The notes below the pieces were generated by a model. That model searched no databases. It was not told the origin of the DNA and saw only the letters and a program-made list of their open reading frames with translations. Position numbers and translations under genes: made by a program. From the NCBI GenBank assembly GCA_023213315.1, contig JAKCPI010028423.1, positions 18,732 through 82,731 on the forward strand: DNA of 64,000 nucleotides, written 5' to 3'. Shown one piece after another: positions 35,080 through 47,565 of the stretch (the first letter of the stretch is position 1; the number at the start of each line of letters is the position of its first letter). Source of the DNA: Euborellia annulipes. Taxonomy: Eukaryota > Arthropoda > Insecta > Dermaptera > Anisolabididae.

Positions 35080-35252
35080 TTTAAGGTGTTTTTCGGCATC
35101 TAAGGCCATTTAGACACCATCCCTATTTATTTCAAATTCTTGGCAGCCAATTGGAAATTAAATAAATTTTCCTCGCTTGGGACGGGTAGCGAACCCGGTA
35201 TCCAAGTTGAGAAGCTAATGTCTTCTCTCTGAGCCACGGGCCACGGGCAAAT
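35080..35252 (-). mobile_element. SINE-C
   Basis: In its own orientation: CCGTGGCTCAGAGAGAAGAC (A-box region), GGGTTCGCTACCC (B box), TTATTTAATTTCCAATTGGC, AAATAGGGATGGTGTC, and tail TGGCCTTAGATGCCGAAAAA. About 170 bp and nearly complete. Confidence 0.75.
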
Positions 35253-35284
35253 ATAACAATTTTACATGAGTATTATTAGGCCTG

Positions 35285-35515
35285 GTTTCTTTTTTTTTTA
35301 TTTAATGTCCTTTTCGGCTGCAGAGGCTATTAGGGTTTTTATTATCCATATATTTGAAATATAATTATAACTATTACTCATGGCTACCGTGGGACGTTCA
35401 ACACGTTGATTCCTGGGAAGTCACCAACCCCAGGTTTCACCTCGCTTGGCATTAACAGCAACAATTATGGTGACTGTTGCTTTGCTATGTTGTCAGGTCC
35501 CCCGGCTTATTTTAG
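35285..35515 (-). mobile_element. SINE-C-like copy
   Basis: Tail remnant TTTTCGGCTGCAGAGGC at the left, followed by ACTCATGGCTACCGTGGGAC and GTTTCACCTCGCTTGGC. GGCTAC-GGGGACGTT and CCCTGGG also occur at 13455-13500, so the body is shared. Confidence 0.5.
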
Positions 35516-36527
35516 ATTTTCAAATTAAGTATAACTGTTAAAATAAAATCTCGTTTTATTATATGAATTGTCATTTAAGTCTACAAAAATTAATTTAATT
35601 AATTTAAAAATTGACTACAAGATTCAGGTTCAAATAGACAGACAAAAAAAAAAGCTTTATAAAAAACAAAACAGGTAAAATAAATGATAATATTTGTTCT
35701 TTGTTTCTCTTTAAAATTTTATATCAAAGTGCATGATATAATGATGGTGAGAGTGGAATGACAGTGACAAGTTTGACGGTCCGAAATATCTCCAAGAAAA
35801 TTGAAGTAAACTGACGGAAAAATAAAAAAAAAATAAAAAAAAAACACCTCTGCTCTTTTTCTCCCTCCTATTTTATGATTATTAAAGCGGGCGTTTATTT
35901 TTTTAAATGTAATAAAAATTTCATCCAATATATAGCTTATATAGCCTATTGAAAAATATTTTAATGAATTTTCGATTTCGCTTCAGATTATTAAATTTTG
36001 TTTTCACCTGTTAATAATAGAAACAAGAGTTTATGTGATAAAATAAAAGGGGTTGAAGGGAGGCTTGTTGTATAAAATTTATTGCCGAAACATCCTTCCC
36101 TTTATCTTATCTGACCTATTTTAAACAAAATGGATTAATCTCTATAAAATTTGGATGTTGGCGTCTCTTAGACGGAGAGTTTGCCTTTAACGACGTATAA
36201 AACCGTTTAAATACTCGACATTTTATTGAAAATGCTAAGGGCACGAATTTTAATAAGCATAATAAAAAATTTTAGATTAATTAATTAAGATAAAAAAAAG
36301 CAACAGGCTTAATCTATAAAATTATTATCCATGCTAAAATGTCACGATTTTATTGGTTATGAACGTTAAAAGTAATTTTTTTTTATTTTCCAAACACAGG
36401 AGACAATTCATTTTTAAATAGAATTTTTTTAGGGGGTAAAATATAATCAGATTAAAACATTTTTTTTGTTTCCCTTTATCTATTAAATAGATACAAATAA
36501 TGGAGGTTCTCTATAATTATATTAAAC

Positions 36528-36992
36528 AAAAAATCTGGTGTGACTGGCGCACTGCACACAACTTTCTCTTATCTTCGGTAATCGAAAGTTGTGTTCTGTG
36601 CTTGTCACACCAGATTTTTCGTGTCGAAATGTATTTAGTTGCCGCCAACATATTTTAGAATTCAAGTTGTAAAGTTTATAAGTATGGGAAAATATTTATA
36701 TTTTGTTACCATGGCAACCATTTCTCCTATCTTTCCTATGGAGTACAAGAGTAAAGTGGTCTTCAAAAGATTTCAATGGCAAAATGAGAATATACATTTT
36801 AAAGAGCATCTAAAAAATATGAATTAAAAAAAAAAAATAATTGGAGCGAATTTTGAGAAAATTGAAAAAAACTGAAAAATTACATCAGTAAAGTACTAGT
36901 CTGGCTAATTTTGTTCAAAAGCTTCGTGTCGCGTCCCAGGGGGGTGCCTAACTTAAATATAAAATTTCAACCTCCTAGCTCTTTTCGTTATT
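36528..36992 (+). mobile_element. R1 element, 3' truncated
   Basis: Intact 5' hairpin (CTGGTGTGACTGGCGC ... GTCACACCAG) and body to TTCAACCTCCTAGCTC. The CAGA and terminal hairpin section is missing. Confidence 0.85.
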
Positions 36993-37586
36993 ATTAAGCA
37001 GAGGTACCTATCAAAACATTTGCTGATTTTTTCTCCAGTGGTCATCTAATTCTACATCAACTTACATTTACAAAAAGAATTAAAAATAATAAAATGTTTA
37101 AAAATTTGGTAAAAAAAGCTTTACTTCTGCGTTCATATAATTTAAGAACCGATGATTAAGGTTGAGTTTATTTAATCATAGGCTTTAAAACAAATAAATA
37201 TCTAAAATGGATGTTATTTAAACTTTTCCTTAGGGAAGTAATGCATAAGCTATCATCATAATTTTCATAAAAAGTAGATTTGTGTCAGCGAATGTGGTAA
37301 AAAGATGTATTTATCGTATTCAGCGAGAAGTTTATTTTTTTTCTAGAAATGATTTTTTTCTTCACAGATATATAATTTTAAAACGTTCAATACGAGGTCA
37401 AGAAAAAACAATAGCTTAATTTAAATTGGTTTAGACATGGAACCTTTGAGACAATAGGGCGACAAAATTATTTCTACGAATATAAATCTACTAATTCATG
37501 TCATATACCTCGAAACATTATATAAAATAAAAAAAATCTAATATTGTAGATAGATTTTTCTAATTCATTTATCGAGAATCTAGATC

Positions 37587-37650
37587 AGTGGTGGCCAACA
37601 CCCCCATCCCATGTACGCTCACGAGTAAGCGTCCGTGACACAAATAATCT
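37587..37650. mobile_element. Solo hAT-like terminus
   Basis: GATCAGTGGTGGCCAACACC resembles a hAT end (CAGTGGTGGCCAA). No partner terminus was found nearby. Confidence 0.35.
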
Positions 37651-37866
37651 AAAAAGAACATTTCTCAAGCTAAATAAACAACTTGTTCGAGATAAATAAT
37701 TCTTTATTATTATAGTTTAAAATAAAATATTTATATGAGTCATCCCTATCACCTAGAAAGACTGGCAGCATTAGTGATCGAAAACAGTATGAGAGAAAAA
37801 TAAATAAAATATAAATTTCAATATTTTTTTTTCTTTTTAAAAGGCCTCATTCTCATCCTCTTCCTA

Positions 37867-38062
37867 AAATAAATAAATAAATAAATAAATTTATTACGAC
37901 CCGCTTAGAGGCACCAGTCCTCGGAGGCTAGGTCCAACAAACACAATACAAATTTAAATACAATAACAAATACAACAAAACAAAACAAAAGGAAAAAAAG
38001 AAAAATAAATAAATAAATAGAAATGCATGCCCATTAACAATCAACAATATTAATAGCCGAAG
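37867..38062 (-). mobile_element. LINE-like 3' end with (TTTA)n tail
   Basis: In its own orientation GTTTGTTGGACCTAGCCTCC, GAGGACTGGTGCCTC and GCGGGTCGTAATAAA run into (TTTA)n, a usual form for Jockey/CR1-type 3' ends. No coding part remains. Confidence 0.6.
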
Positions 38063-38324
38063 GCAATCTTCAAAAATATTAATAATTGATGAAGAGGCAT
38101 CCTAGTGAATAAAAATTACATGTCCACACTTCAAAATAAATAATACCAAACAAATGAATTTTTCCCCTTCTCTTGGTTGTAAAGAGAATGAAATGTCATT
38201 CTCAATGATTTTAATGGCACTACAAAATATAAGGATTTTTTATGAGAGAATTTTTATTTTCAATATATTAATAATAGCCTTAATGAAATGCGAAGGAAAT
38301 TAAAAACACTTTCTCTCTATTAAC

Positions 38325-38435
38325 ATATACAAGGTACGGCGCGGGAACTTCCTTATTTTAAACAATGATAAAACAAAAATCTGGTGTGACTGGCGCACAG
38401 CACACAACTTTCTTTTATCCTTCGGTAAGAGGTTA
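38325..38435 (+). mobile_element. R1 5' end fragment beside a shared 40-bp segment
   Basis: GGGAACTTCCTTATTTTAAA and CAATGATAAAACAAAA precede CTGGTGTGACTGGCGC. The same 40-bp segment stands at 32180-32222, there beside a SINE-A tail. Confidence 0.6.
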
Positions 38436-38639
38436 TTTTACAAAATTTTAAACTCATATTTGGATATTTTATACACAATAGAGAATTCTAAATAAATACA
38501 AAATTTCATAAGAATTGGAAAATTTTTTTTAAATGTGTAAAAGTTCCAAAGGGGATCGATGCCCTTTTGAATCGAAATTAACATGCAAATCCCCATAGGG
38601 ATTTAACATTGCCTCTATGGAACGAAGAGCCGAAAAATG

Positions 38640-38828
38640 AATTTGAAAAATCTGAAATATTGCATCAGTAAAGTGTACTTCAAAACACTTGTGAGACAAA
38701 ATGAGAACATTTTAAAGAGCATCTAAAAATTTTTTGTATTTTAAACAATTTTGGTGGAGCGAATTTTGAGAAAATCGAAAATAACTGGAAAAGTACATCA
38801 GTAAAGTACTAGTAATTTTTGGCCATGT
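38640..38828 (+). mobile_element. R1 central fragment
   Basis: GACAAAATGAGAACATTTTA, GAGCATCTAAAAA, GCGAATTTTGAGAAAATCG and AAAGTACTAGTAA keep R1 order. It ends abruptly at a GC-rich block (38826-38895; GGCGGGCAATTGCTTGCC). Confidence 0.75.
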
Positions 38829-38934
38829 CGAAGGCGGGCAATTGCTTGCCGAAGACGAACAAAAAAAGCTCGCCTAAGGCGAACCTTGCCGCTAGTTTAT
38901 TTATATTTATTCGTATTCAAAACTCTTATTTATT

Positions 38935-39037
38935 TCACTTCCCGTCCCGAAAAAATGTATTTCAATAGATTTGGCTACAATCAATTGAAATAATTACGAA
39001 CAGGGTGTCTAATATGGCCTCAGATGCTGAAAAAAAA
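38935..39037 (+). mobile_element. SINE-C 3' part
   Basis: CCCGTCCCGAAAAAATG, AGATTTGGCTACAATCAATTG and tail TGGCCTCAGATGCTGAAAAA. Confidence 0.65.
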
Positions 39038-39994
39038 AGTAAAAACCAAAAACAACTTTAAGAAAACGTCTTCCTTTAGTTTTAAGGCTATAACTATTGA
39101 TAATAACAATACCCCTAAACTCTCAGTCTTGGAGGTGGAGTTATTGAAAAATATCTATAAAAAAAATCAAATTTCTAATTTTTCGCAACAGTTCGTTTGT
39201 TAGCTGTTTATTCTGTAAATTAACAATTTTTTTCGATAATCCTTTGTAACAAAGAAATTATTCGCTCAATTGGATTTTTTATGCCTGCAGCAATAATAAA
39301 AACAACATGGCCGACCGGAGGCGTGTTTTTTTTTTAACTATAGATATGATAAATTTAAAATTAAAGAAAACCCCTGATAGAACTATTTTTTCGGACTCTA
39401 GCAAGTGTGAAAGATCTGTTGAAAGCCGATAAACGAAAATTTGGACCGATTCATAAGTTCCCCCATTCACGCTATAGACGATTATTTACTTGCTGTCGAT
39501 AAACCATTTTCAAAGTGGATATATCGATTAAAAATTTCTTAATATAATGAAACTTTACTTAAAATACTAGATTCAATCTATATTTTTATTCATTGGTATT
39601 TTTAATATCTCTTGATAAAAATAATTTGTTTGAATCTTTTTTTTTAAACTTTACTTTTCTTGAATATTTTTTAACTCTCTATACGATGTGAGTGTTTTTC
39701 TGTTTATCTTTAATAAGTATTTGTTCTATAATATTTATAGTATGACGTTTTTCTCAAAAGTTTTTGTTTATTTTAGATATTTGCTTAAATTTTTTATTAA
39801 AAAATAATATAAATTTATTTTAAGATAACGTGTTCAGAAGGCGAGAGACTCCCTCTGGTTATACTGATGGAATATAAATACTCCCTCCATAGGCTCTTTT
39901 TCTCTTTACCACTTCGAATTTTACCTTCTTTTTAGTATTTATTTTAATGTTCATGTAAATGCCTGCTATTTACAAATGATAAATTCAAATAATC

Positions 39995-40105
39995 CTCAAG
40001 TGTGCACTGTTAAATAAATATGCCTGGATAATATGTATAGTAAATATTATATTAAAATTGTTTATAATCTCTATGGCATCAGATGTCGAAAAGACTGGAA
40101 TTAGA
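39995..40105 (+). mobile_element. SINE 3' tail fragment
   Basis: AATATGCCTGGATAATATG and TGGCATCAGATGTCGAAAAG, the tail shared by the SINE-B and SINE-C families. Confidence 0.5.
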
Positions 40106-40174
40106 ACATGAATCCCATAAAAGCTTTTTATTTTGAACTTGCCATTTTTCAAGAATTGTTTTATTAATATTTTA

Positions 40175-40230
40175 TGATGACAGCTCTAAGCATGATCTTA
40201 ATCAGGATCGAAACATCCGTAAATAAATGA
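40175..40230 (+). repeat. Decayed hammerhead-like copy
   Basis: CTAAGCA, T, GATC-loop-GATC, GAAACATCC occur in order with the CTGANGA block mutated. Recognisable mainly by comparison with the better copies. Confidence 0.35.
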
Positions 40231-40522
40231 AATAACAACTGGATTCTTTTTGTTATAAAGGAGGAGGGGATAGAAATAGGAAATAAAGCAATTTCACGTG
40301 CGTTAGATGCGTGCGAAAAGAGATTAAATTCGTATTTCTTTAGTACCGAAATAAAAATAAAATTAGTTCCTGACTGAGAGTGTGGTATCCACCACAAAAA
40401 AAGGTTTGAATGTTGATAGGAGCTAGTGTAATCTGTGTTTATTTACCTTTAGAGAAGATATTCCAAGTATGAGTGTGTATGTGTGTGTCAAATGGTCTTC
40501 CCTCTTTTTTTTCCTTTTCCAG

Positions 40523-40651
40523 GTCACCCAGCCACCCTCCTATATCTCCTTCTCACCGTCATGGGGTGAAAATAAACCCGAAAAAGTCACCAGGTCTCTC
40601 TCTCTTTCTCTGGATGTATGTTTTGGGAAGTCCCGAGGGAGAAATGGGGAG
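40523..40651 (+). CDS. Possible exon, low confidence
   Basis: A strong polypyrimidine tract ending TTTTCCAG precedes a GC-richer open stretch. It reads VTQPPSYISFSPSWG, then ENKPEKVTRS, and stays open to a stop at about 40742. Possible donors are CAG/GTCTCT at 40594 and GAG/GTGAAG at 40652. Composition is locally less AT-rich than its surroundings, but part of the frame is a TCTC microsatellite (SLSLSL). No family is recognised. It could equally be a conserved non-coding block with a chance frame. Confidence 0.2.
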
Positions 40652-41933
40652 GTGAAGGAAGCCCCGGAAACTTTTCCCATCGAGATAGATAGAGAAGGAG
40701 AGAATGAAATGTCCATCCGGAAGGACCGGGGAATGATAAATTAGAGAAGAATAACTATTAAAAATTGAATTCTATTATATTCCATTCTATTGATAATAAT
40801 AATAATAATAATTCTGGCGAGATAAATATTCATGATCGTTCGAAACGTTGTCAGCTCAGACAGATCCATTTAACATGCATAAAATATCAGATCCAACCAA
40901 GCAACTTGTGATTAAAGTTGGCTCCTCCTCTTCTCTCTCTCTCTCTCTCTTTCTTTCATAAGTAAAAAGTTGGGGCATGTGTTTCTGAAGAACTGCTCTT
41001 TGAAATTGAATAAAATATTTTATCTTTTAGGAAATGGAGGAAATAAAGTGGATACAGGATGTTCCTCTTATTTTCACACAACTTTACTAGGGAATATTAA
41101 AATAAGAAAATTGAAAATTCGAAAAAAAAAAAAAAAAATGTCTGACAGGTTATTGATTTTAATATTAAGAACCCATTCTCGTTTCTTTATTGTCTATTTT
41201 TTTTATTTAATATACGACAAATTTATTTCAAAGCTTAAAGGAGAAATATGATAATCATGGATTCTAATGTCTGGGTGTGTGATAGATAGGATTAAATTAA
41301 ATCTACCATCTATTCAATTAGAAAGCTTTCTTTTAAGGAATCCTAATGGACACATTATATCATTACATAATAAAGATGTCTCTTAGGGGCTAAAAATTGA
41401 ATTAAAGATTAGAAGAAAGAAGTAAATCAAGGATTAAAAAAAAAAATTCAAAATGGCGACTGTTTAACTCAGTGGGGGTTATAATGGTTCCTAAGGGACC
41501 TGAGCTTACAACCGAAGTGAAGGAATCTTAGTTGCACTCTAAAATAGTGTCAGCAAAAAGTTGCCTCCCTCAAGAATCTCCCACCCAATCATTAGGAGAG
41601 GATTTCCTCGACTCGTTATTTTCTCATTGTAACCCGATAACTTTATATCACCATTTCCTTAACTTTATCTCCCATTTCTTACCAGAATAATTCTACTGTA
41701 GTCCAGAACTAATTTTGTTGAATATGATTAATTAATATGAATAATTGTCATAGGGGCTTGATTCTATTTTGATCCCATTTTGCATTATTATAAAATTTGT
41801 GTTCATCAACTAAAACATATTGGATAGAAAATTGTGTGTCGATTTTTAGATCACCCGTTACTTTTACTAAATATGATTTCATCACCTGGGATTGAAATAT
41901 TTACAAATAGACGGATGAAAATCATATTTTAGT

Positions 41934-42074
41934 TTTTTAACACTCACACTTTTTTCCCTTCACACTCACATTCACACAGTCTTTTCGGCACCTTAGGCCA
42001 TTTAAGACTTTAAACGATTCTCGTTATTTGTAAATATATCTATTGGGGGCCTCCAGGCATTCTTTTTTAGGCCA
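41934..42074 (-). mobile_element. SINE-A, 5'-truncated, with target duplication
   Basis: Tail-half copy flanked by ATTTTAGT (41926-41933 and 42075-42082). Confidence 0.8.
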
Positions 42075-42101
42075 ATTTTAGTCGTTATTAAAATTAATAT
42101 T

Positions 42102-42265
42102 GCCCTAGGGCTTGATATAGTTGGTAGCGTGCTTGGCTTCTATACCAAGTGTCGCGGGTTCAGATCCCAGGCAGTCCGATGATTTCTTTTTTTAACCAAA
42201 TGTCTTAAATAAGAATGACTGAATCCCATATACAATTTATATATAAAAAGTGTGAGTGTTTAAAA
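42102..42265 (+). mobile_element. SINE-A variant, shortened, with target duplication
   Basis: The tRNA-like head (TGATATAGTTGG; GGGTTCAGATCCCAGG) can pair CTTGG with CCAAG as an anticodon-like stem. The middle section is shortened and the end is GTGTGAGTGTTTAAAA. It is flanked by AAAATTAATATT at 42090-42101 and 42266-42277. Confidence 0.85.
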
Positions 42266-42402
42266 AAAATTAATATTCTTGCGGTCATCTACAATAAAAT
42301 TTATTTTTTTGGGAGTGATTTGTAAGTAAATTTTTTAAATATAGTAAGTGAATTACTTTATTTATCTTTTTATCTTGACATACTAATTAATGGGTTTCAG
42401 AG

Positions 42403-42560
42403 GGAATGAATGAATGAATAAATGATTTATTTGCTCTGAGTCCGAAGAACTCTTGGAGCATTTCAAAATTACAGTTATGCTCTGTACAAGAAAGTTAGAG
42501 AGAGAAATGTGCAAGTCCTTATTCCTATTCTATCATAAATTTCAGTATGTTATTGATTCT
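42403..42560 (-). mobile_element. LINE-like 3' end with (ATTC)n tail
   Basis: In its own orientation ATGCTCCAAGAGTTCTTCGG, ACTCAGAGCAAATAAATC, ATTTATTCATTCATTC. This form is typical of a non-LTR 3' terminus with a microsatellite tail. Confidence 0.55.
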
Positions 42561-42679
42561 CTGATGATTCTTACATTTATTATGTCATTAGAATAGAAAT
42601 AAATATTGTAATTATAAATATTTTCTGATATAAGCTTATATATAGGACTAACAGCGGTATATATAATTTCCAGGATTAT

Positions 42680-42702
42680 ATATATATATATATATATATA
42701 CT
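42680..42702. repeat. (AT)n microsatellite
   Basis: About eleven AT units in the 42678-42702 interval within AT-rich sequence. Confidence 0.9.
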
Positions 42703-43289
42703 AATTATAATCTTTGGAGGATATCTGCCCTTAAAAGCAATTTTTTAAACTTGTTTAATATAAAGAAGGTCCCTAATACCCTTTCTTTGAATATTATATA
42801 GCTACATAAATTAAATTTCATTTGAAACATTTTTTTTATTTTTCTTGCATGATGGAAATATTATTAAATATTATGTTTTATTAATTTCTCTTCTATATTT
42901 GCATAAAGAAAATTTAATTAATTTTGAACAATAATATTTGCGAACCCCTGAATGGATTTTTTAAAAACTCAGTTTCTCTTTCTCTCCCTCGTTTCCTCAA
43001 TAAACCTTATAATTTAATTAGAATGTTAAAGTTTTCAAAAGTTGAAAAGGTTAAAATAAAATAAATTTTTTTTATAAAATAGCAATACAAAGAATATTGA
43101 AAAACTTGAAAGGATTTAATTCTTATATCAATAGCGTAGTATTTCAAAAATTATGATGGGGGGAGAGAGAGATATGATAATTTATATCCGTATATATTTA
43201 GAATAGAGGTTAGTAGAGAGTTCATTTTCATCATCGAAGCGGCAAATTTACTATTAAAATGCTCCCAGAGAGAAGTTAAATACTAAAGT

Positions 43290-43360
43290 AAATATTGATA
43301 ACTTTAAAAGCTAAGGGATGTTGGTTCGAATTCCGGGAATTCTAATGAAATTTATTATAC
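43290..43360 (+). mobile_element. SINE-B head fragment
   Basis: AATATTGATAACTTTAAAAG, CTAAGGGATG and the B box GGTTCGAATTCCGGG. The body is absent. Confidence 0.5.
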
Positions 43361-44029
43361 CACCGTGTGATAGAATTCCACGAATCATCGTTAATTTTTT
43401 TATTTAAAATGTTTTTAGCCTATCTAGTAATTTCCAACAAAATTTTTTGCCACTACAACTAACCCATGTCAAACCCTTTTCTAAACATAAAAAAAAAAAC
43501 AATTGGGGAAAATTAAAAATTAGAGAATCCAAGTTCGTGACCCATGGGAATGGTGCTTAAGATAAGAATCAGAAATTTTTTCTAGAATTGAAACATTAAT
43601 ACTAAGTTTTCTGAAAGTCATTTTTAATGACCCCTGGATAAATTTCAAAATTATTTTTCCGAATTAAAATGCGAATTTAATTGTTATTTTATGTCAAGCT
43701 TATACATGTATATAAATATTAATAGAAAATTCGTCATTAGAAATTTAAATTTAATTTAAATTTTGATAAGCAAATAAAACAAAAATTATTAATTACCTGA
43801 ATACTAAGGTAACAAAAATACTTTTTAATTATTATATCGATTAAAACAAGTACAATATAATTAAATATAATATCAAAAAATCAATCAGTAGGCCTATAGA
43901 GAGAGTTTTATGTTAGTAATGAAAAATAATGTAGAAACAGAAAAAAGATTTATTATATTGGATAATGAAATTTGGTAATATATAAATATAAATTTTAATA
44001 ATTATCCTATTTCTATTTTATTTTATTTA

Positions 44030-44112
44030 ATTAAGGTCTTTTTCGGCATCGGAGGTCATTTAGTTTCGGACTCTATTTAATTCAATTGGATAGTATCGAA
44101 TTCATTTATGTT
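44030..44112 (-). mobile_element. SINE tail fragment
   Basis: CTTTTTCGGCATCGGAGGTC followed by ACTCTATTTAATTCAATTGG, the inverted SINE-B/C tail. A plus-strand tail, GGCCACAGGTGCCGAAAGAC, stands at 44485-44510. Confidence 0.55.
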
Positions 44113-44519
44113 TTTTCTAATTAATTTATTTATTGAATTTACATTTTCAGTTTGATTTTGGCTTCTCTTGAAAGATATAATTTATTTAATTTGATTATAA
44201 TCATTAATATAGTTATAGTTAATTTATTTAAATCAATAGTCATTCAATCTCAAATACTCAGTGCCAATATTCTTTCTGTTGTATGAACAAATATCATCTA
44301 TATTTTTATAAGAAAGAAATATGGGTTCCCCTGTAAATTAGGCAACCCAAACGAAGACAAGATTCATGGATTGCCTGTTTTCAGGGATTTTTTGTGTTTA
44401 GTTGAATATTATAAAATCAAAGACTGCAATTTAAATCCCTACCATAATAATTTTATCTTCGTTTAACATTTATGAAGTTTAAATTGGCCACAGGTGCCGA
44501 AAGACTAGAAAAAAAAAAC

Positions 44520-45569
44520 TAAATTTGAAATTCTGGCTCCGATTTACGATAGATAAGGAAAAAAGACATTTTTTTGGCTATTTATTTCCCGGCAGTTGTC
44601 AGATACACAATATTGATAAATGACATCGTAGTAGACTTTCGTATACGCATGTGCATTGAATTCAATAAGCCATTTGTTGAATTTATCAATAATGAATAAT
44701 GATAATGTAGTTCACACTTTCACAAATATAATTGATAGATTAATTTTAATTTATTCATGTGTATAAATTAAAAATTATATATAATTTGAAAAATTATATT
44801 TTTAAGAGAAAGTTTGATAAGCATCCAAGGTCGAATAACTAACTAAACATAATATTAATCAAACATATGAATGGTTGAATTCAAATTCTAATTCAAATAA
44901 GTCTGTTTTGAATTGAAAATGTAAATGGTAAAACCCGAAGCCCTTTGTAAAGAAAAAGAAAGGAAACTAATTTGAAATTTTAAGGATAGGTCAAATCGGA
45001 TTGTTATTAATGCCCATGAAACTCGGTGTTAACTCTCGGAAGACTTTTCAGTAAAAGGGAGAGAAGCCTTTAGGGTTTGCGTCGATTGTCCGTCCTCCTG
45101 GTTTGCGATTAGCTAGCTAGCTCAAGGTGGAATTGGCAAATGTATTTTAGCACAGTTGGGTAAAGTAGAAGGAGAGATAGACAGGGAAGGGCTTCGAGTT
45201 CAACTACGATCTACCGGCCGTGACTAATATGAAAATAGATAGATTTAGATGGACTTCTCTCCCTCTAATTCTCCATTTGCAAATTGTTGCAATTCAATTT
45301 ACCTACTTCCATTTACTTCCTCTCCGTCTCTCATAATTAAAAGTGAGTTTTCAAGAATTAATCTTAAAAATTGGTATTAAAACGTAATTCTCAATTTGTT
45401 TATAAATAGAGACCGTGAAGAAAGTGAAGAAATGGCAATGCAGAAATGGTTCTTTCGAAAAAGGTAAGAAAAAAATATCTAGTCTTGTTTGCCAATAAGT
45501 ATTAAAGTTTCGAACTTTTAAAATTCATCAGAGCCCATAATTGTATAAGAATAACAGTTAATCAGGTCC
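44520..45569. other. No gene found, possible conserved block
   Basis: 45055-45320 (TTTGCGTCGATTGTCCGTCC, TTAGCTAGCTAGCTC) is distinctly less AT-rich and has no repeat match in the window. The remainder is AT-rich. Confidence 0.3.
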
Positions 45570-45940
45570 ATTCTCTAAGAAAAAAACGTTAACTTTTAAC
45601 ATTTGAAATCAGCGTTAATTCATTTTAACACCTCCTTGCCTCAAATTGCTATTTTATAAGCAAAAACTTTAAAGCAAAGCGTTAACATTTAATCAATAGT
45701 GTTAAAAATTAATGTCGTGCCTTTAATATAAATATTTTAAGGCCGTGTTTAATACATCAAATGGCGTCTTTAACCAAAAAGTAAGGTTATGATTTTGACA
45801 GCTCTGAGATAAAAGTTAAATGTTAACGTCGTTGTTAAAACTTGGTTTAGAGAATAGCATTTTTTAAAGCTGATTATTATTACTTTACTTTTGAACAATT
45901 TATGGTGTTAAATTTTAACTTCTGTTTTTAAAGAATAGAA
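45570..45940. mobile_element. R3 foldback element, uninterrupted copy
   Basis: Left TTCTCTAAGAAAAAAACG and right GTTTTTAAAGAATAGAA are inverse. The body has GTAAGGTTATGATTTTGA, AATGTTAACGTCG, TTGTTAAAACTTGG, matching 31310-31440. Confidence 0.75.
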
Positions 45941-46069
45941 CTGATTGTGATTATATTTAAATTTAAACTGTCAACCGTAATATTACGTATGTATAGCCTA
46001 TATCAAAATTTAAAAATAAAATTAAAAACATAAGTTTCAAAGATTTTTTTAGAAATTAACATTTTTAGC

Positions 46070-46200
46070 ATTTAATGCGGAATTCGATATGCATGTGTCA
46101 TCATCAAAAGTTGAAAGTATCGAAATGAGCATAAATGTTAATTTTTAAAAAATTTTGAAACATAACCTAATGTTTTTAATTTTATTTTTATTAAATTTCC
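46070..46200 (-). repeat. Degenerate hammerhead-like repeat
   Basis: TTGATGATGACAC on the minus strand and TATCGAAATGAGC on the plus strand, followed by TTAATTTTTAAAA and ACATAACCTAATG, place it in the 22125/30320 subfamily. Confidence 0.4.
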
Positions 46201-47565
46201 ATATATTTATCAGATAGGCTTTTGTTTCTTATATTAAAAAAAAAAAAAAAAGAAATCGATCACTTCTAAATTTACAATTTATTTTACGTGACGGCAAATA
46301 ATAAAAACGAAATTTGAACATTCGATAATTTTAAGGATAAAAAGGATCAAATTATAATACTGTATTTATCTAAGCTTTGAATTAACATAGTAAAAAGCTA
46401 TTTGGTCTATATGACATTTAAGTAAAGAACTTCTATCCCATACAGATATGAACGAATGCGATCCCTATCTCCGGAAATAGATCTGATTCTGATTGTCGAT
46501 TCTGATTGGATGCGTAGTAACACAAGCGAATTGTATTGGTAAAAAAAAAAAGTCGATCGTCACATCTATTCCAGAAATAAATGTAAAAAATAGTTTTTTA
46601 AGAGGATTTAATTTGCTTATTATAATGGAAGACTGAATCATTTGATGTAATTAGAAATAATTTAAACTCTAGAAATATTTTTTAATTCATTAATTTTTTT
46701 TTCTTTATAGTTATTCTTTATTTTTAATTTCCAAATTTGAAGCTTTATTTATCTTCTTTTCATTTAATTATTTTTTTTTTCTCTTTGATTAAGGTTTTCA
46801 TTATAAATATTATATAGACTATATACAGTACTAAATATATAATATAACGTTCTTTTTTTTGTTAATTTTTTTTCTCTCTCGTATGCTTTGGATATTAAAA
46901 AAAAGTTTTAAAGTTTTAAAGTAAATTTAAAATATAGGGTGGCAAGGTTCTGAGAATATACTAATGAGCGCAATTAGTGTTGTATACAAATCGAAAGTTT
47001 TTTATATTCAAAATAAATATGTAATCATAAAGGAAAATATTTCAGTGTTCGTGTTAATGCATGAAGCCAACAATTTATGCTTTGAGTAGTTAATAAGCTT
47101 TTGCAATTTTCGATTAAAAGTGATTAAGTTTGCTTTAAAAATAGTATATTTATTAATAATTCATTAATTAATTTAGAAAAATAACCTGCCTGGGTATTTT
47201 AAAAATATTATCCTCATTCTTTTTAATAAATACCTTCGGCATAATCACTATTTGGTCAGTTTATGTGACAAAAATAGGGATTCAGTGACATATTTTTCAG
47301 GTATATATTTTAAATATTTCTAAAAATATGAAGGTCTAAAACCAATATGGTTGCCACGTCAACCCTGGTTCGAAAATTGGAGGAAGATAGTCTCTCTCAT
47401 TTCTTCCGTTTCTGTCTACATTTTAGAATTCCGAGAATGGCTTCGCTATTTTCTATGACGGGAAAATGTTAATGTGTAAAATATGTGGATTGCTTTAAAT
47501 AGAGGGGAGATGCTCCGACCACACACTGCAGGCAAAGAGAGAAGCAAAAAAATTGAAGGTATGCA

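Noticed and set aside
40540..40575. ISFSPSWG within the 40523 frame resembles adipokinetic/red-pigment-concentrating hormone peptides.
   Set aside because: There is no Gln for the N-terminal pyroglutamate at the right place, no Gly-Lys-Arg amidation site and no signal peptide directly before it, so the likeness is treated as chance.
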